NCBI GenBank assembly: GCA_016706685.1
Contig: JADJJE010000002.1
Span: 372,001 to 436,000, forward strand
Source: Sandaracinaceae bacterium
GTDB lineage: Bacteria > Myxococcota_A > Polyangia > Polyangiales > Houyiibacteriaceae
Direction of reading: 5' to 3'
Length of the DNA stretch: 64,000 nt
The notes under the pieces were generated by a model. That model was given only the letters and a program-made list of their open reading frames with translations. It did no database searches and had not been told where the DNA came from. Shown here piece by piece: positions 46,662 to 55,427 of the stretch. Each line of letters begins with the position of its first letter. The stretch's first letter is position 1. The translations under genes and the position numbers were made by a program.

Positions 46662-48083
46662 TCACTCGTCGAGGAACTCGTTGGAGCCGCCACCACCGCC
46701 CCCGCCCCCGCCGTAGTCTTCCTCCGGGGCGCCGCCGTAGTAGTCACCCTCGGCGAGGTTGTCGAAGCGGGTGTACTCGTTGAAGAAGCGCACGCGCGCG
46801 GTGCCGGTGGGGCCAGCGCGCTGCTTGCCGATGATCACCTCGGCGATGCCGCGGTCTTCGGTCTCTTGGTTGTAGACCTCGTCGCGGTAGATGAACCAGA
46901 TGGTGTCGGCGTCCTGCTCGATGGCGCCGGACTCGCGCAGGTCGGACAGCTGCGGGCGCTTGTCTTTGTTGCCGCGGCTCTCGACGCCACGGTTGAGCTG
47001 CGAGAGGGCGATGACGGGCAGCGACATCTCCTTGGCGAGGCCCTTCAGGTTTCGGCTGATCTCCGAGATCTCCTGCTCGCGCGAGTCGTTCTTGGAGCCC
47101 GAGCGCATGAGCTGGAGGTAGTCCACCACGATGAGCGAGAGGCCGTGCTCGCTCGCGATGCGGCGCGCCTTGCTGCGCAGCTCGAGCATGGAGATGGCCG
47201 GCGTGTCGTCGATGAACACGGGCAGCGTGCTGAGCAGGCCGGCGGCCTTCGACAGCTTGGGCCAGTCCTCGCGGATGAGCTTGCCGGTGCGCAGGCGTGT
47301 GCCGTCTACGCGTGCTTCGCTGCCGAGCATGCGCTGGGCCAGCTGCTCCTTGGGCATCTCGAGCGAGAACACCGCCACGCCCTTGCCCGACTTCACCACC
47401 GCGTTGATGGCCACGTTGAGCGCGAACGAGGTCTTACCCATGCCGGGACGGCCGGCGATGATGATCAGGTCGCCGGGGTGCATGCCCGCGGTCATGGCGT
47501 CCACGCGGGTGAAGCCCGTGGGCAGGCCGGTGATGGCCTCGCCGCGCTGAGCCGCCTCCTGGATGGTCATGAAGGTGCGCTTCACGATCTCGCGGATGTG
47601 CTCGTAGGGGTTCTTGGCGCGCTCTTTGGCCACGTTGAAGACGCGGCTCTCGGCGGTGTCGAGGAAGTTCTCGATCTCGCCGTAGTCGCCGTAGCCCTCG
47701 GCCGCGAGCTCGTGGCAGACCGAGAGCATGCGCCGCACGATGGCCTTCTCTTTGACGATCTTGGCGTGCGCCTCGATGTTGGCCACCGTGGGGATGCTCA
47801 TCGACAGCGACAGCAGGTAGTCGTCGCCGCCCACCGAGGCGAGCTTGTTCGCGCCCACCAGCGCCGAGCGCAGCGTGACCTGGTCGATGGGCTCGTTGCG
47901 CGCGAACAGCGTGCGCATGGTCTCGAAGATGATCCCGTTGGCCGAGCTGTAGAAGTGCTCGGACTCGAGGACCTCGATCACGATGTTCATGGCGCCGTTC
48001 TCGAGCAGGATGCCTCCCAGCACGGCGCGCTCGGCGTCGAGTGAGTTGGGCGGCACCCGGCCGGTCGAGGACTCGCGGTTCAT
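46662..48083 (-). CDS. dnaB: Replicative DNA helicase DnaB
   Basis: 473 residues from ATG 48083. The N-terminal primase-interaction domain starts at RVPPNSLDAERAVLGGILLE. The RecA-like motor has Walker A GRPGMGKTS, Walker B LIVVDYLQLM, and the DnaB motifs SLEMPKEQLAQRM and SQLNRGVESR. The end is an extended glycine run before SNEFLDE. It unwinds DNA at the replication fork as a hexamer. The inverted-arm element lies only 11 bases beyond its stop. Confidence 0.97.
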   Translation of the reverse strand: MNRESSTGRVPPNSLDAERAVLGGILLENGAMNIVIEVLESEHFYSSANGIIFETMRTLFARNEPIDQVTLRSALVGANKLASVGGDDYLLSLSMSIPTVANIEAHAKIVKEKAIVRRMLSVCHELAAEGYGDYGEIENFLDTAESRVFNVAKERAKNPYEHIREIVKRTFMTIQEAAQRGEAITGLPTGFTRVDAMTAGMHPGDLIIIAGRPGMGKTSFALNVAINAVVKSGKGVAVFSLEMPKEQLAQRMLGSEARVDGTRLRTGKLIREDWPKLSKAAGLLSTLPVFIDDTPAISMLELRSKARRIASEHGLSLIVVDYLQLMRSGSKNDSREQEISEISRNLKGLAKEMSLPVIALSQLNRGVESRGNKDKRPQLSDLRESGAIEQDADTIWFIYRDEVYNQETEDRGIAEVIIGKQRAGPTGTARVRFFNEYTRFDNLAEGDYYGGAPEEDYGGGGGGGGGSNEFLDE

Positions 48084-48291
48084 CGTGGCAGCGTGTACCA
48101 CGACGCGGGCTCCGGCAGTAGTCGGCCAATAGCGTGACCAACGAGTCGTGTCGCGCGTGGCGTAGAACGTCATCCAGTGTCGGATAGAGTGTGTTTTTGG
48201 GGCTTCTCTTGTGAGCGCCCCGCACGTATCCTCCGCGCAGCACGCGGGACCAGGGCCAGTCGGTCCACCGCCAACTCTCGGAGTGAATTGG

Positions 48292-49935
48292 ATGTTAAAT
48301 CAATCGACCACGCGCACGAAGCGCGTGTTGGCTGGCCTCGTCGCGGGAGCGCTCGGCCTGACCCTCGGCGCCCCCACCGCAGAGGCCGGCGGCTTCGACA
48401 TGCCGGGCATCGGCACCCGTGGGCTCGGCCGCGCCGGTGCCTACGGTGTTCGCACGGACTCACCGCTCGCGCTGCACCTGAACCCCGCGAACCTCGCGCG
48501 GCTCTCGGGTATCAACGCCGAGCTGAACCTGCACATCGCGAGCCTGCAGTCGTGCTTCGATCGTGACGGAACGCCCACGCGGGACGGCGAGGGCGGGGTC
48601 CGTGCGCAGGAGACCGACACGCCTGGCAACGCCAGCGACTTCGGGAACCCGAGCGACTACGCCGACATCGAGTACCCCGAGGTCTGCAACGCAGCGGGAC
48701 TGTTCCCGATCCCGCAGCTGGGGCTGTCGTTTCGGCCGCACGAGCGCGTCGGCCTCGGCGTGGGCTTGATCGCTAAGAACAACATCGGCCACCGCACCTT
48801 CGGCGCGGCGGGCGGCGACAACATCGGGACCTACGCGGTCCCCGGCACGCCGACCGGGCGACTGCCCGTCTCGAGCCGCTACGACGTCATCGAGGCCAAC
48901 GTGCTGCTCGCGTTCATCGCCGTCGGTGCCGGCGTGGAGATCCATCCTCGCCTGCGCGTGGGCGCCACCTTCGGCTACGGCTTCGCGAGCACTGGCTTCA
49001 CGCCGGCAGTCGCCCCAGTGGCCAGTCAGGACTTCGCGCGCGACATCATCGCCGTGGTCGACGCGCACGACCGCTTCGTTCCTCGCATTGCGTTCTCCAT
49101 TGACGCCGAGCCGGTCGACGGCCTCGAGGTCATGGCCGGCTTCACCTGGACCGCCGACGTCAAGGCGTCGGGCGACCTGAACCTGCGGCCCGTCTTCTGG
49201 GGCAACATCGAAGACCAGGTCACGCAGCCCCGCCTCCCGGCCGACGAGGGCTGGGAGGACGTGACCTTCCCGGTGAACCTGACCGCGCCGCAGACCTCGG
49301 TCATCAGCTTCGGCACGCGCTACGCGATGGCGCGACCGGGCGCGCGCACCACCTCCGATCGCGTGGCCGGCGTGCCCGCTCCCACCCTGGCCGAGGGCGA
49401 GGTCTCGCGACCTTTCGATCCGATGCGGGATGAGGTCTTCGACCTCGAGCTGGACGTCGTGGTGACCCTCGGCAGCCGCGTGGACACGTTCAACGTGGTC
49501 GCGAGCCCCGTCGAGGGCCAGCGCTTGGTCTCGGGCGTGCTCACGCTCCCCGCGCCTCCGCCCATCGACCTCCCGCACAACTGGAAGACCCAGGTCATGG
49601 TCGCGCTCGGCGGCGACGTCAACGTGCTCCCCGAGGTGTTCGCGCTGCGCTGGGGCCTCGTCTACGAGTCCCACGGCGTCGAAGCGGGCTACGAGCGTCT
49701 CGACTTCACCCCCTGGCAGCTGTTCGGTGGGTCCTTCGGCATGACGCTGCGCATTCAGCGCTTCGAGCTCTCGCTCGGCTACATGCACACGCACTACTTC
49801 ACGGTGAACAACAGCAACGAAGACGCGCAGGTGCGCGCTCCCAGTGCCGCGGGGCCCGGCGAAATCATCAACGCCGGCCGCTTCACCGCCAGCGCCAACC
49901 TGCTGTCGCTCGGGTTGTCGTACCGCTTCCAGTAA
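48292..49935 (+). CDS. OmpP1/FadL-family outer membrane protein
   Basis: 547 residues from ATG 48292, with GGAG 8 bases upstream. The signal peptide is cut after APTAEA, and the mature start GGFDMPGIGTRGLGRAGAYG has the N-terminal hatch motif of the FadL family. The rest alternates amphipathic strands and ends in SLGLSYRFQ, a typical beta-barrel closing strand. FadL proteins carry long-chain fatty acids or other hydrophobic compounds across the outer membrane. The gene is monocistronic, with a terminator hairpin behind it. Confidence 0.88.
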   Translation: MLNQSTTRTKRVLAGLVAGALGLTLGAPTAEAGGFDMPGIGTRGLGRAGAYGVRTDSPLALHLNPANLARLSGINAELNLHIASLQSCFDRDGTPTRDGEGGVRAQETDTPGNASDFGNPSDYADIEYPEVCNAAGLFPIPQLGLSFRPHERVGLGVGLIAKNNIGHRTFGAAGGDNIGTYAVPGTPTGRLPVSSRYDVIEANVLLAFIAVGAGVEIHPRLRVGATFGYGFASTGFTPAVAPVASQDFARDIIAVVDAHDRFVPRIAFSIDAEPVDGLEVMAGFTWTADVKASGDLNLRPVFWGNIEDQVTQPRLPADEGWEDVTFPVNLTAPQTSVISFGTRYAMARPGARTTSDRVAGVPAPTLAEGEVSRPFDPMRDEVFDLELDVVVTLGSRVDTFNVVASPVEGQRLVSGVLTLPAPPPIDLPHNWKTQVMVALGGDVNVLPEVFALRWGLVYESHGVEAGYERLDFTPWQLFGGSFGMTLRIQRFELSLGYMHTHYFTVNNSNEDAQVRAPSAAGPGEIINAGRFTASANLLSLGLSYRFQ

Positions 49936-49955
49936 GCGGCGGCGTGGTGGATGAC

Positions 49956-49995
49956 TCGACCCCCTGGGCGGTGTGCCTCGGGGGTCGATGTCTTT
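49956..49995 (+). terminator. Terminator after fadL-like gene
   Basis: TCGACCCCC (49956-49964) pairs with GGGGGTCGA (49980-49988) over a 15-base loop that can itself form a small GGGC/GCCT stem. TGTCTTTC follows. Confidence 0.7.
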
Positions 49996-50038
49996 CGGGG
50001 GGCTGGAGGGCTCGGCTTGGACGTGACTGAGCGTGGGA

Positions 50039-50290
50039 TCAGTTGGCGCACCGAATCACAGTGAAGTTCCCCGTTACGCCGTGGCTAGGACCGTCAGCTT
50101 CCATACTGCCGAACTGGAGCCGCGCGGAGACGGAGTCGTTGTCGACGGCTGAAATGTGCACGGTTGCGCCGACTGCGGCGTGCGACTCGAACCCGTCGAC
50201 TCTGCGATACCAAGTCACCACCTGGTTGTCGTATGAGCCCACCACGAACCCGGGCACGCTGACCGCCATGTTGAGGTCGGTGGACGACAC
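50039..50290 (-). pseudogene. C-terminal fragment of an unidentified protein
   Basis: On the minus strand this segment reads a plausible protein end: VVGSYDNQVVTWYRRVDGFE, VHISAVDNDSVSARLQFG, and the terminal GNFTVIRCAN, followed by a stop. Strand-rich text, low G+C compared with its neighbours and no start codon of its own suggest the 3' end of a foreign beta-sandwich gene. It abuts the broken 5' end of the RHS gene on the opposite strand at about 50290. Confidence 0.5.
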
Positions 50291-53200
50291 GCCCTTCAGT
50301 CTCGGCGCAGACCCGGTCGACAACCACCTCCTGCTCCGCACCTTCACCTACGACACGCTGGGCCGCCGCGTGGCGTCCACCGATCCGGACAGCGACTCGC
50401 GGGCGAGCGGCACCACCGCCGCCAACCGCACGTGGCGCTACCTGTACAACGACGTGGGCGACCTCGCCGCGGTGCGTGACCCGCGCGGCTGCGGCCAGAA
50501 CTTCTACTACGACCACGCGGGCCGGCTGATCGCGGAGGACTACGTGTGGTGCTCGGAGGCGATGCCCCCCGGCGACCTGCCCGATACAGCCTTGCCCGTG
50601 GACGCCATTGGCATGGGCGTGGTGGGTCCCAGCGGGCAGCTGGTGGATGCCCGCTACTTCTTCGACGAAGAGCCCGACTTCGACCTGGACGTGACCCTGA
50701 GCACCACCCCGCACTGGGTGGGGCGCATGAGCGGCGCCACGGACCGGGCGCAGCGCAGCGTGGTGGTGTACGACCAGCGCGGCCAGCCGCGCGCCGCCGC
50801 CCGGCAGATGGCGGTACTCCCGCGCGCTCGCCGTTTGAACCCCACGCTGGCGGCGAACCTGCAGGCGACGGGGCTGCGCGCGCCATTGGCCCCCAGCACG
50901 CGCCGCTGGGACGAGGACCACACCTACGTGGCGCGCACCACCTATGACTACCTGGGCCGCCCTGTGTCCATGGACTACCCCAGCGACCCCGACTGGCTGG
51001 CCATGGGCGGCATGGGGCCTGCGCCCGAGGTGGGCGCCTCGCTGCGCTACAACCAGCTGGGCCTGTCGCTGGGCGTCACGCTGGCCGTCTCGCAAGACGG
51101 GGAGACCCTGTACGGCGTGCCCATCGTGCGGAACGTCACCTACAACGCCAGCCGGCAGCCCGTGCGCACGGACTTCGGCGACGAGCAGGTGATTGGCCCC
51201 CTGTTCACTGAGGTGAGCTACGACCTGCGCCAGCGGCCCGTGCGTGCGCGAGCGGTGCGCCAGCCTGGTGACGGCGCTGTGGCCCCCGAGCTGAACGCCG
51301 TGAGCGTGGTGCACGACTTCCAGTACGCGTGGGACGAGGTCAACAACCTCACCCAAGTGACCGACGCGCGCGCCAGCGCCGAGTGGTCCGCTGGCTACCG
51401 CCCCTGGCGCCAGGACATCTCGCACGACGCGCTCTACCGCGTGAACCGCGTGGAGTTCACGTACATGAACGCCGAGGGCGTGTTCGACCCGGGCTACGAC
51501 GACGCCGCCACTGACTGGCGCCGCGAGCAGCTGGACGAGAACCTGGACGGCAGCACGCACGAGGAGCGTGACCCCATGCACCGGCGCCCGGCGCCCATGA
51601 TCTCGCAGAACGGCGCCACGCGCGTGCGCGACCTAGTCTACGACTACGACTGGCTGGCCAACCAGACCGAGTGGACCGACGACCAGGGCGTGTTCTACGA
51701 GCGCTCGGCCGGCCTGCTGAGCAGCGGCAACGACGACCCGGGGTTCACCGCCCTGTCACCCGCGCCCCGCCCGAGCGCGCTGTACCTGAGCACCAACATC
51801 CGCGAGGCCCCGGCCACGCGCCAGGTGGGCGTGGACCACGGCGGCTTCGTCACCCTGAAGTACGGCAACGACGGCAACGTCACCGAGATGACGGTGCGCA
51901 GCCAGTGCCGCGACCGCTCCGCCACGCTGGTGTGCGCCGACCCGCAGACCGCCAGCCTGGCCACCCGCCAAGCCACGCTCGAGAACAACTGCCGCTGTCA
52001 GGCCGAGCAGCACTACCGCTACGACTGGGACGAGCTCAACCGCCTGAGCGAGGCGCGCCGCTATGACCGCCAAGCGGCTGCGGGCGCGTGGCGCCTGATG
52101 GTGCAGCAGCGCTACCGCTACGACGCGGGCAACGTCCGCATGATCAAGGAAACCATCAACAACGGCAACGACGGCGCGTCCTTCGCGGCCACCACGCTGC
52201 ACCCCTTCCCGGGCGACTACGAGCGCCGCGGCCTCGAGCACGACTACGCGGGGCGCACCTACCACGCCAGCACCGCGCTGGGCACCGAGACCCAGTACAT
52301 CGTGGGCGGCGCCCGCCTGGTGTGGGCCAGCAACGAGCCGCGCGACCCCAACAACCCCAGCCTGACCCGCGAGCAGCGCCTCACCCTGCCCCTCACCGAC
52401 CTGGTGCAGAGCACCGCCGCCGTGGTGGACCTCCAGAGCGGCGACCTGCTAGAGCACACCACCTTCTACCCGAACGGGGCCCGCGAGACGCACCACACCA
52501 CCGACGAGGTGTCCATGCAGCTGGAGCCGATTGGCTTCACGGGCAAGGAGGCCGACGAAGAGGTGGGGCTGGTGTACTTCGGCGAGCGGTATCTGATTCC
52601 GCGGGTTGGCCGGTGGGCGAGCGTGGACCCGCTGAGCGCGCATGCCATGGGCGGCGGGGAGGCGATGAATGGGTTCCACTATGTGAGTGGGAACCTGCTG
52701 CAGGCTCGGGACCCCTTGGGGCTGGATGTCTGCGGGGTCGACAAATCATGCGACCCAAACGACCCCAACACCGACGCCACACGTTCAAACCCGGACGGGA
52801 CCGCTGCGAACGCCCAAGCACAGGACGAAGAGCGGCGCGAAGAGGATGAGCATCGCCGCGCGGCATCACCAAGCGCCATCGCCAGTGGACCGGATGGCGA
52901 GACCATCGACGCTTCCAGTCAGCTGTGCGACACGGATCAGTGCGTTACGCCGCCTCCCACGGAGCGTGCCTTTCGCGCCGCCCCGCCGCTTCCCGTTCAA
53001 CGCCCCATCCCTTTGGAAGAGCCTGCGGAAAATTTCGTGCCGGACGGGCCACCTGCACCGTCGGATGAGGAGTTGGCGGAGCGGCAGGCGGATTTGGAGG
53101 CCGAGACACGTCAGATTGTTCCCCACGCAGGTTGGGCCACCAGTTTAACTGCGAATCTCTCCGCCATAGCTGGCTTTGGGGGCACTTTCAGCCTTGGAGG

Positions 53201-53516
53201 CGTGGTGGGCGAGGAAGTCTACGACAACGGTGATGTTGACACTGTGCGTGGTATAGTGCTCACCTTCGGTGGTGGAATTGGGGGTGATCTGGGAGGAAGC
53301 GTCGGTGTGAATCACGCGGATACGCCGGAATCTATGGCAGGCTGGGGCACCAACTATAACTACGGATTTGGCCTGAACGGCGCTCTCTCGGAATCCGATC
53401 CTCCGGAGGACGACCCCTACCGATTCTGGTCCGGAGGTGGTGTATCTGTCGGATTGGAGGCCGGAGTATCGGTTACGAGAAGCTTTACTCTAGTGATCGA
53501 TCTCTGGCCAGATTGA
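50268..53516 (+). CDS. 5'-truncated RHS/YD-repeat protein with variable C-terminal tip
   Basis: The frame is open from TTG 50043, but RHS-like sequence begins at about 50300; ATG 50268 is the nearest start. YD repeats run through the body (FTYDTLGRRVASTDPDSDSR, FYYDHAGRLIAEDYV, YDYLGRPVSMDY). The RHS core ends with GFTGKEADEEVGLVYFGERY, RVGRWASVDPLS and the boundary motif ARDPLGLDV. The last 260 residues form the tip: an acidic linker and a glycine-rich beta segment (FGGTFSLGGVVGEEVYDNG, LTFGGGIGGDLGGSVGVNH). The N-terminal secretion part is missing, so it is a displaced cassette rather than a complete polymorphic toxin. Confidence 0.82.
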   Translation: MLRSVDDTPFSLGADPVDNHLLLRTFTYDTLGRRVASTDPDSDSRASGTTAANRTWRYLYNDVGDLAAVRDPRGCGQNFYYDHAGRLIAEDYVWCSEAMPPGDLPDTALPVDAIGMGVVGPSGQLVDARYFFDEEPDFDLDVTLSTTPHWVGRMSGATDRAQRSVVVYDQRGQPRAAARQMAVLPRARRLNPTLAANLQATGLRAPLAPSTRRWDEDHTYVARTTYDYLGRPVSMDYPSDPDWLAMGGMGPAPEVGASLRYNQLGLSLGVTLAVSQDGETLYGVPIVRNVTYNASRQPVRTDFGDEQVIGPLFTEVSYDLRQRPVRARAVRQPGDGAVAPELNAVSVVHDFQYAWDEVNNLTQVTDARASAEWSAGYRPWRQDISHDALYRVNRVEFTYMNAEGVFDPGYDDAATDWRREQLDENLDGSTHEERDPMHRRPAPMISQNGATRVRDLVYDYDWLANQTEWTDDQGVFYERSAGLLSSGNDDPGFTALSPAPRPSALYLSTNIREAPATRQVGVDHGGFVTLKYGNDGNVTEMTVRSQCRDRSATLVCADPQTASLATRQATLENNCRCQAEQHYRYDWDELNRLSEARRYDRQAAAGAWRLMVQQRYRYDAGNVRMIKETINNGNDGASFAATTLHPFPGDYERRGLEHDYAGRTYHASTALGTETQYIVGGARLVWASNEPRDPNNPSLTREQRLTLPLTDLVQSTAAVVDLQSGDLLEHTTFYPNGARETHHTTDEVSMQLEPIGFTGKEADEEVGLVYFGERYLIPRVGRWASVDPLSAHAMGGGEAMNGFHYVSGNLLQARDPLGLDVCGVDKSCDPNDPNTDATRSNPDGTAANAQAQDEERREEDEHRRAASPSAIASGPDGETIDASSQLCDTDQCVTPPPTERAFRAAPPLPVQRPIPLEEPAENFVPDGPPAPSDEELAERQADLEAETRQIVPHAGWATSLTANLSAIAGFGGTFSLGGVVGEEVYDNGDVDTVRGIVLTFGGGIGGDLGGSVGVNHADTPESMAGWGTNYNYGFGLNGALSESDPPEDDPYRFWSGGGVSVGLEAGVSVTRSFTLVIDLWPD

Positions 53517-53533
53517 GTCGGGAATGTTCTGCA

Positions 53534-53923
53534 ATGCACTTTGAATCAAGCAGTCTTATCGGTGAGTTCGCTGCGATGCTACTTGTGGTGGTTGTCGTTT
53601 GGGGCGCGTTCTCCCACCGAAGAAATCTGTCATTGCGAGTGTCTTCTATTGGCTGGGTCGCAATACTCGCCTTCGCTCTAGTTTTGGGCGTTATTGCAAT
53701 GGGTCGACATCGCGCTCTGCTTAGTTGTGCGGAGCACACCGGTGTTGTCCATAGTGTAACGCGCGAAGGAAAGTATCATGTTCTTCACATTGGTCATCAC
53801 CGGTTCTACGTACATGGAGCAATCTCGACGGGAGGATTCACGCGACTTGACGAACTCGATGTTGGTCGTGAGTACGCATACTGTCATGGGCGATTCACCA
53901 TCTGGCGGATCCGCTCGCTTTAG
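53534..53923 (+). CDS. Small two-pass membrane protein behind RHS tip (candidate immunity protein)
   Basis: 129 residues from ATG 53534 (TTG 53513 would overlap the RHS stop). Two hydrophobic helices (FAAMLLVVVVVWGAF and WVAILAFALVLGVIAM) are followed by a compact domain with many His and Tyr (YHVLHIGHHRFYVHGAI). G+C is clearly lower than in the surroundings, as in the RHS tip. The position immediately after an RHS tip is where immunity genes are found. No family is recognised. Confidence 0.65.
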   Translation: MHFESSSLIGEFAAMLLVVVVVWGAFSHRRNLSLRVSSIGWVAILAFALVLGVIAMGRHRALLSCAEHTGVVHSVTREGKYHVLHIGHHRFYVHGAISTGGFTRLDELDVGREYAYCHGRFTIWRIRSL

Positions 53924-54040
53924 AGCCTGTCGATGCCGAAGTGGGCGCGGATCATGAAGCAACGACCTTGAGGAAGGGCTTCCGGTCGTTGGCTTCGAAG
54001 TAGCGCGAGTGCCAGGTCTGGACGGTGCGCCAGGAGGGCG
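53920..54040 (-). pseudogene. Insertion-element fragment: transposase C-terminus and ATPase N-terminus
   Basis: One minus-strand frame reads SWRTVQTWHSRYFEANDRKP then FLKVVAS and a stop at 53952-53954. An overlapping ATG at 53955 reads MIRAHFGIDRL and then stops. This looks like the junction of a transposase gene and a following ExeA-like ATPase gene, which in such elements often begins with MIRAHFG (from memory of the family). Only this junction remains. The rest of an ATPase of this type, lacking its start, is at 54582-55352. Confidence 0.5.
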
Positions 54041-54051
54041 GCGTTCAACAG

Positions 54052-54528
54052 CTATCGACGCGAGAGCCATGCGTCCACGTCGGCGACGTAGGATTCGAGA
54101 TCGCCGAGGTGATTCTCGACGACGTCGCGGACGATGCGGAGGTCGACCACTTCGTAGCCGTGGACGACGACGTTCCTGAAGTCCGCCATCCGCGCCATCT
54201 CGGTGGCACGGGTGGCCGCGAGCAGTCCGTGCTCTGCGAGCTTGGCGAACGCATCGCTGTTCGACCGAGGCTCTCCGAGACCCTCCTCCGAGATCAGGTG
54301 GAACGCCACGTCGAGCGCCGCCTGGATCGCGAGCTGGAGGGTGTGCACCACGAAGCGCTCCTCGCGCAGGTCGGTGTTGGCGTCCAGATTGGCGTCGTAG
54401 CCGGCGGCCGAACTGGCGTCGTAGCGATCCGAGGCGAAGTCCACGCTGACGTCGCAAATCGCGACCGCGGGGGTCATATCCCGGGCGGAGCTGGTGGGCG
54501 CGAAGCGGCCCGCCACGTCGTAGACCAC
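54052..54528 (-). pseudogene. Partial duplicate of hepT fused to foreign 5' end
   Basis: The last 105 codons, from TDLREERFVVHTLQLAIQAA to the stop, copy the HepT gene at 56259-56675 with only a few differences; the duplicated segment is about 54050-54376. The RxxxxH catalytic motif (RNVVVH) is retained. The N-terminal 35 or so residues of HepT are replaced by unrelated text (MVYDVAGRFAPTSSARD, GTG start at 54528). No MNT partner is next to it. It is probably inactive, though a product of 158 residues is possible. Confidence 0.7.
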
Positions 54529-54572
54529 CGGCTCTCGATGTTCGTCTACGACGTGGCGGGCCGCTTCGCGCC
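54497..54572. repeat. Perfect 29-bp inverted repeat with 18-base loop
   Basis: The arms at 54497-54525 and 54544-54572 are exact reverse complements (core ACGTCGTAGAC/GTCTACGACGT). They lie between the hepT duplicate and the ATPase gene, and the left arm supplies the start of the hepT chimera. This could be the end of an inserted element or an inversion scar. Confidence 0.75.
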
Positions 54573-54581
54573 GGCTCGTTG

Positions 54582-55352
54582 CTAGAGGATGTCTTGCTCG
54601 CGCCTCCAGTGCGGCTGCATGAGGACGCGGTTGACCTGCTTGAGATCCACGCAGCGCACGCGGTCACGGACGGCCTCGAGCATGGTGGCGACGCAGAGGT
54701 TGCGTGCGCGGCGGAGGAGGCCCTCCGAGGCGCGGACGATGAGCTGGAGCGCATCGGGCGTGAAGGTGCTGTGCGCGAGGGCGACACGGTCGAGCTGCTC
54801 GTGGATGAAGGCCAGCAGGTCGTCGGGGGCGAGGCGCTGCATCAAGACGGAGTAGGTGACGCGGCTCTTGATGTCGTCGTTGACGCTGAGGGTGAGCTTG
54901 TGGAGCAGCTCGGGCTGCGCGAAGAGGATGAGGTTGTGGTTCTTGGGGAAGTCCTCGAGGAGCAGGCGCAGACGGCGCAGAGCGTGCACGTCCATCAGGT
55001 GTGCGTCGTCGATGATGGGGGCGAGCATCTTGCCGAGGTGATTGACCCGGTGGGCCTCTTCAATGAGGCGGCGCTCGCAGAGGAAATCGCGGCCGTCGGT
55101 GTCGAGCTGGAACGCCTCGCAGAGGATGCGTAGGGTGCTGTGATAGGTGTGCAGGGTGCGGTTGACGACGGGCGCGATGAGACGCTTGGGGTCGTGTTTG
55201 CAGAGGGCCTGCTTGATGACGGTCTTGCCTGTGCCCGGCTCGCCGACGACGAGGCATAGGCCACCCTGCTGGCAGTGGACGCGGAGCGTGTCGAAGACCT
55301 CTTGCTGATGCGCGAGGAGGGTGAGGTCGACGTGCTCGTGCTCATTCAACAC
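54582..55352 (-). CDS. ExeA/TniB-like AAA ATPase of an insertion element, N-terminally shortened
   Basis: 256 residues. Walker A is GEPGTGKT (37-44), Walker B is APIIDDAHLMD, followed by LRLLLEDFPKNHNLILFAQP and the helical C-domain (APDDLLAFIHEQLDRVALAH). This is the transposition ATPase found downstream of DDE transposases in IS elements of several families. The expected start region (MIRAHFG..., here seen at 53955) is absent; the protein begins with a low-complexity MLNEHEHVDL. No transposase gene is upstream. The element is thus a remnant, although the ATPase frame is intact. Confidence 0.8.
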   Translation of the reverse strand: MLNEHEHVDLTLLAHQQEVFDTLRVHCQQGGLCLVVGEPGTGKTVIKQALCKHDPKRLIAPVVNRTLHTYHSTLRILCEAFQLDTDGRDFLCERRLIEEAHRVNHLGKMLAPIIDDAHLMDVHALRRLRLLLEDFPKNHNLILFAQPELLHKLTLSVNDDIKSRVTYSVLMQRLAPDDLLAFIHEQLDRVALAHSTFTPDALQLIVRASEGLLRRARNLCVATMLEAVRDRVRCVDLKQVNRVLMQPHWRREQDIL

Positions 55353-55427
55353 CTGAGTCGGCGGGTGTCTGACTGGGTGTCATGACCATCCAGGCCATCG
55401 CACCGTCTGCTTCTGCGCGGTCGAGGA

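Noticed and set aside
54582..55352. Tn7-like or CRISPR-associated transposon ATPase (TnsC)
   Set aside because: No TnsA/TnsB, TniQ or Cas genes occur nearby; the protein fits the ExeA-like ATPase of simple insertion elements better.
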